A stretch of 47,646 nucleotides of DNA from Bacteroidota bacterium (GTDB lineage Bacteria; Bacteroidota; Bacteroidia; Bacteroidales; Lentimicrobiaceae), in the NCBI GenBank assembly GCA_009773515.1, contig WSXX01000033.1, positions 1 through 47,646 of the forward strand. Reading direction: 5' to 3'. Positions 44,203 to 47,646 of this stretch are shown here, one piece after another. The notes under the pieces were generated by a model. The model saw nothing but the letters and a program-made list of their open reading frames with translations. It was not told the DNA's origin and did not search any database. Both the position numbers and the translations under genes were made by a program. Positions within the stretch are counted from its first letter, which is position 1. The number at the start of each line of letters is the position of its first letter.

Positions 44203-46254
44203 CTATTCAATTTCCTTCATTTTCTCAAATGCCCGTTCGCAGAGTTCTTTCACCGTAATTTTATCGAAGAAAACATAAGGTGGAATATTTACACCGAATT
44301 TTGTGAGTACATCCTGCTGAAGCTGAACGGCTTTCATAGAATTGAGTCCGTAAACCGAAATGGATTTTGACTGGTCGATACGCTCAAACGGTATTTTCAG
44401 GTGAATATGTATCCAGGCAATCAGCCATGCCTGAAGTGAGGTAATATCAGGTGTTTCGCTGTCAGTTTTCGAGGTTGATGGAGTACTTTCAAAGATTGAT
44501 TCTCCAACCACCTGTAACGATTTGCTGAGGAAACCTTCGCGGCAGGCTTTTCGCTGAATTTTACCACTTGAAGTTTTAAGAATGCTTGCTGTACGAAGCA
44601 ATTGTATGGCATAAACCTGCTGCTCAAACTCATCGGCAATGTGCTGTCGGATTGCATCACAAACAGCTTCAACATCTAAATCTCTGATGGCTGATCGCTC
44701 AACTTCAGCCACGATTACCAGTTTTTCACCATCCTCCGCATCAACCGAAAAAGCAGCACTGGCATTTAGTCGCAATGCCGGGTGACTGGCTTCGGCAACA
44801 AACTCAATGTCCTGGGGATAATAATTTCTGCCCTGCAGAATAATCATGTCTTTCAGCCTTCCGGTAATGTAAAGTTCATCGTGTTCAAAAAAACCAAGGT
44901 CACCGGTTCGCAGGTATTCTTTTGTTGTACCTCCTTTTATTCTTGCTTTGAAAGTGGCCTCAGTTACAACTTCATTGTTCCAGTAACCGGCGGTTACAAT
45001 TGAACCTGACACCCATATTTCGCCAACTTCATCATTGTTGCACAGGGCAAGTGTATCCGGATTTACAATCTTTACATCAGTATCCAGCCAATTGAAACCC
45101 ACTCCTACAAGAAATCTGGCATCTGTGGCATCCTCTTTTACTTTCAAAATTCTGTTCTGCTCAAGTAAATTTCCTGAAATACAAAGATATTCAGGACCTC
45201 GTCCGGCCGGGGGGCCGGCAATAATCAGCGTGGTTTCGGCCATTCCATAACATGGATAAAGCATGGTGGTTTTTAATCCGAAACCTGTAAAAACATCAAT
45301 AAAACGGGTAAAAGTAGATTTTCGAATGGGCTCAGCCCCGCAATAAAGCGTATTGAGCGACGATAAGTCCAGCCCTGCTCTGTCTTCTTCTGATATTCCA
45401 TCTACACAATGATCAAATGCAAAATTAGGTGCCCCGGAATGTGTGCCTTTGTATTTCGTAATGGCTTTCAGCCATCGCAAAGGCTTCTGAATAAACGCAA
45501 CAGGTGGAATTATTATTCCGGGACAACCGTTGAAAATGGGATCAATTACGCCATCAATCAAACCCATATCATGAAAACTTGGCAACCAGGTTACCGAAAC
45601 ACTTTTGTTTGAAAGTCCAAAACTCTGGCGGATAAACATGGTATTCCTAACAATATTCTGATGGGTAACCATCACACCTTTTGGCCTTCCGGTAGAGCCT
45701 GAAGTATATTGAAGCAGGGCAATATCACTGATTGCCGGATTATAATCAGCCTTGTCAATTGGACTTTCATCAGCTGCTAAACTATCTGAGACCAGCCATT
45801 TCATCTGGCGTAATTCTTCCAGATCGGAAAAAGACCTTTCGGTGGACTGTGCAATATCGGCATTTGAAAGTACGATGGTTGATCCTGAATCAACCACAAG
45901 TGTTTTAATCCGATCCAATGATCGGTTTTTCCTTGGCGGATATGCAGGCACAGCAATCACACCGGCATAAAAACAGCCAAACAGTGCTTTTACAAAATCA
46001 AGTCCCGGAGGGAAAAGCATCAGTGCACGATCGCCAACTGCACCTGCAAGTCTTAAATGGAAAGCAATTTTTCTGGCAGCCTGATCCAGCTCCTGGTAAG
46101 TGATTCTTTCTTCATCGTCTTCGCCATCTCTTACGAAAATATAGGCTATTTTCTCCGGAGAAGATAAAGCTCTGGCCTGAAGAATCTCCGGAAGGGTGTA
46201 TTTGAAGGTATCCTCTTCGGTAATGCAGTCGTTTAGGAAATTATCCAGTGCCAT
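44203..46254 (-). CDS. Fatty acyl-AMP ligase with C-terminal acyl carrier domain
   Basis: A 683-residue two-domain protein. Residues 1-580 are a FAAL: A3 LLQYTSGSTGRPKGVMVTHQN, A5 YGMAETTLIIAG, A8 TGRLKDMIILQGRNYYPQDIE, and A10 ILKTSSGKIQRKACR. VTWLPSFHDMGLIDG is the FAAL-specific hallmark. Residues about 600-683 are a carrier domain with Ser639 in VYGLNSMKAVQLQ (N for the usual D). The protein activates a fatty acid and loads it onto its own pantetheine arm, normally as the starter of a polyketide or lipopeptide assembly line. No KS or condensation domain is in the window, so either the partner genes lie elsewhere or the acyl chain is handed to an unknown enzyme. Confidence 0.93.
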   Translation of the reverse strand: MALDNFLNDCITEEDTFKYTLPEILQARALSSPEKIAYIFVRDGEDDEERITYQELDQAARKIAFHLRLAGAVGDRALMLFPPGLDFVKALFGCFYAGVIAVPAYPPRKNRSLDRIKTLVVDSGSTIVLSNADIAQSTERSFSDLEELRQMKWLVSDSLAADESPIDKADYNPAISDIALLQYTSGSTGRPKGVMVTHQNIVRNTMFIRQSFGLSNKSVSVTWLPSFHDMGLIDGVIDPIFNGCPGIIIPPVAFIQKPLRWLKAITKYKGTHSGAPNFAFDHCVDGISEEDRAGLDLSSLNTLYCGAEPIRKSTFTRFIDVFTGFGLKTTMLYPCYGMAETTLIIAGPPAGRGPEYLCISGNLLEQNRILKVKEDATDARFLVGVGFNWLDTDVKIVNPDTLALCNNDEVGEIWVSGSIVTAGYWNNEVVTEATFKARIKGGTTKEYLRTGDLGFFEHDELYITGRLKDMIILQGRNYYPQDIEFVAEASHPALRLNASAAFSVDAEDGEKLVIVAEVERSAIRDLDVEAVCDAIRQHIADEFEQQVYAIQLLRTASILKTSSGKIQRKACREGFLSKSLQVVGESIFESTPSTSKTDSETPDITSLQAWLIAWIHIHLKIPFERIDQSKSISVYGLNSMKAVQLQQDVLTKFGVNIPPYVFFDKITVKELCERAFEKMKEIE

Positions 46255-46280
46255 AGAAAATGCTGAGTATAAATGCGCTG

Positions 46281-46288
46281 CAAAAATA
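46281..46288 (-). promoter_or_regulatory. -7 box of the FAAL-ACP gene
   Basis: TATTTTTG on the minus strand is an exact TAnnTTTG match 26 bp upstream of the start at 46254. It lies about 55 bp from the IS4 element. Confidence 0.5.
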
Positions 46289-46355
46289 GGAAACTATGGG
46301 GGATTTGGGGAGGAAGTAATTTCTAATTTCCAATTAGTACTGATGCGTTAATTTT

Positions 46356-47522
46356 TCAAGCGTTAAATAAATCGTATTGTTCTTTGACATTTTGATTGAA
46401 TTGATTTTCTGTTAATAGTTCTCTTAGCGGTGTTTTATCAAAAGCCGAGATGCCCAATATTTGGATTATCTCATAAATTGACAGCGAACTCTGTAGGTGG
46501 TATTTCATGTATGCGACTGTCAAATAGGTACATATGGCTACCCAGACATGTAGATTTACTGCATTTTCTGAGTGACCCCAGAGCTTTTTGATTGTTAGAT
46601 TTTGCTTGATCCATTTGAAGAACACTTCTATTTGCCAGCGGTTACGGTACAGACGAGCAATCTCAAGCGCCGATGCTTCGAAGTTATTAGTGAGAAAGAC
46701 AAGCTCGACATCTTTTTCAACATCATAATATTCCACCAACCTCAGCAGCTCCGGATACAAACGCTTGGACTTTGGTCCAGCGAGATTGATGGTCATGTCA
46801 CTCCTTAATCCGGTGGTTTCATCGAAGTTATAGTTTTGCTCTACCACTTGATAATCCAATGTTACTCTTGCTCGAGTAACGAAGAATGAATCGGCTTTAT
46901 GCATTCTATGGAGAGCCTTTAGGTCAATGTAAGCTTTATCCATCAGGTAAATCGCTCCTGGTATAGGAATAATCTCATCCAAGATATTGCTATCATGGCA
47001 CTTGCCATCGGTGATAAGGATAAAGGCCGGAATGCTTCCTCTTAAGTCAAGAAGTGTATGGATCTTTATAGCTCCCCTGGAGTATTTCCCCGGTGCCCAG
47101 CTGAATAGCTTAAGGCTTAAAGAAATTGTGGTAGAGTCCAGGGCAAACACATCATTGTCAATGTTAATGTTGGGTATTGGGCTATTGACATATAGTGGTC
47201 TGACCAAACTTATGAGATACTCTCCAAAGTCAGCGAAAATTCTCCAGTCTCTTTTCTCATTAGCCCGGGACAGCGTTGACTGGTTGACATTTTGCATTAT
47301 CCCAAGGTGATAAAGCTTGTTGCGATGAGCCTTGAGGCAGACACAAATATCACGAAGAGAATTTCGTGCCGTAAGTTGACCGAAAAAGAGCTGGACAAAC
47401 TGATTCCAACAGTTTAACTCCCGAACCCGGTGGTTTCCTTTGTACCTGTTCACACACTTTTCAAACTCATACTTGTTGATCACCTGCAAGAGCTGAGCAA
47501 AGACATATTTCCCTGAATTCAT
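46356..47522 (-). CDS. IS4 family transposase
   Basis: A 388-residue DDE transposase, intact. Asp129 (FALDSTTI), Asp195 (YLMDKAYID) and Glu299 form the catalytic triad. The Y-2-R-3-E-6-K signature of IS4 is exact at Tyr292, Arg295, Glu299 and Lys306. The N-terminal 100 residues contain the DNA-binding DUF4372-like region (SGKYVFAQLLQVINKYEFEK). It is likely functional. The element lies next to the FAAL-ACP gene and could have brought or separated neighbouring genes. Confidence 0.95.
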   Translation of the reverse strand: MNSGKYVFAQLLQVINKYEFEKCVNRYKGNHRVRELNCWNQFVQLFFGQLTARNSLRDICVCLKAHRNKLYHLGIMQNVNQSTLSRANEKRDWRIFADFGEYLISLVRPLYVNSPIPNINIDNDVFALDSTTISLSLKLFSWAPGKYSRGAIKIHTLLDLRGSIPAFILITDGKCHDSNILDEIIPIPGAIYLMDKAYIDLKALHRMHKADSFFVTRARVTLDYQVVEQNYNFDETTGLRSDMTINLAGPKSKRLYPELLRLVEYYDVEKDVELVFLTNNFEASALEIARLYRNRWQIEVFFKWIKQNLTIKKLWGHSENAVNLHVWVAICTYLTVAYMKYHLQSSLSIYEIIQILGISAFDKTPLRELLTENQFNQNVKEQYDLFNA

Positions 47523-47541
47523 AGTTCTGCACTTTAACGTA

Positions 47542-47549
47542 CAAAACTA
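47542..47549 (-). promoter_or_regulatory. -7 box of the IS4 transposase gene
   Basis: TAGTTTTG on the minus strand is an exact TAnnTTTG match, 19 bp upstream of the start at 47522. Confidence 0.5.
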
Positions 47550-47591
47550 CTAGTCAATTCAAATCAAAAAATCAAAGAACGCCATTATTGT

Positions 47592-47618
47592 ATTCTATGT
47601 CAAAGACTTACATAGAAT
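47592..47618. repeat. Inverted repeat inside the IS4 right end
   Basis: ATTCTATGT (47592-47600) and ACATAGAAT (47610-47618) are perfect arms around 9 bases. Between the terminal repeat and the transposase promoter, it may be a transposase-binding site or a shield against read-through transcription. Confidence 0.5.
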
Positions 47619-47646
47619 TCTAAAAAGTTAACGCATCACTAGTAAT

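Larger units (their letters stand above)
46341..47638 (-). mobile_element. IS4-family insertion sequence
   Basis: About 1.3 kb with one transposase gene. The left end TGATGCGTTAATTTTT (46341-46356) and the complement of the right end (TGATGCGTTAACTTTTT, up to 47638) are imperfect terminal inverted repeats that differ at one position. The transposase stop overlaps the left repeat by one base. Eight bases beyond the right end are visible; they show no convincing target duplication with the left flank, so TSD and exact ends remain open. Confidence 0.82.

Overview
The window looks like a chromosomal segment of a Bacteroidota bacterium, most likely of the Bacteroidales or a related environmental order. 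The evidence is a SusC/SusD pair, a protein with a type IX secretion (T9SS) C-terminal sorting domain, many promoters with the Bacteroidota -7 box TAnnTTTG (often with TTG or TTTG about 17-21 bp upstream), almost no Shine-Dalgarno sequences, and intergenic palindromic repeats of the kind common in this phylum. No rRNA, tRNA or CRISPR array was seen.

Layout. (1) 1-1765: the 5' end of an exported protein (minus strand) diverges from a Wzx/MATE-type polysaccharide flippase. (2) 1843-2009: three copies of a hairpin repeat. (3) 2012-20779: a glycan-utilisation locus. It holds a GH92 alpha-mannosidase lipoprotein, a LacI-type regulator, a GH29 alpha-fucosidase with a PA14 domain, an exported esterase/peptidase-like hydrolase, a CBM9-like protein, a GH10-like exported hydrolase, SusC, SusD and a NagB/PIG-L-like fusion. 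Mannosidase, fucosidase and amino-sugar enzymes together suggest an N-glycan-like or other mannose/fucose/GlcNAc glycoconjugate as substrate; this is inference. Two near-identical 14-bp palindromes (CTAAAACGRTTTAG) lie in the promoters of lacI and of susC, which suggests that the LacI protein controls itself (with GH92) and the SusCD transporter.

(4) 20801-23406: a GNAT acetyltransferase, then about 1.8 kb of composite palindromic repeats around an IS200-like/RAYT Y1 transposase. (5) 23582-29507: a complete SUF iron-sulfur cluster operon (sufB, sufC, sufD, sufS, sufE and a DUF59 gene), with short tandem repeats between sufB and sufC. (6) 29690-35610: small envelope and exported proteins (SIMPL, SnoaL-like, DUF2490, PH-domain, DUF2147) and a WecE-type sugar aminotransferase, with repeat-rich spacers.

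(7) 35794-46254: a TMTC-like membrane/TPR protein overlapping in organisation with a fatty acyl-AMP ligase (FAAL), a T9SS-sorted Ycf48-like beta-propeller protein, a B12-binding radical SAM enzyme, a stand-alone acyl carrier protein and a second FAAL fused to its own carrier domain. This is a plausible, uncharacterised acyl-activation/lipid-tailoring cluster. A 107-bp duplicated repeat brackets the propeller and radical SAM genes, as if they had been inserted between FAAL and ACP. (8) 46341-47638: a nearly complete IS4-family insertion sequence at the window edge.

Several long open frames start at TTG codons that lie inside promoters or upstream genes. Starts were therefore moved downstream for susC (13173), the TMTC-like gene (35794), the FAAL (37820), the ACP (43664) and the Y1 transposase (22714).
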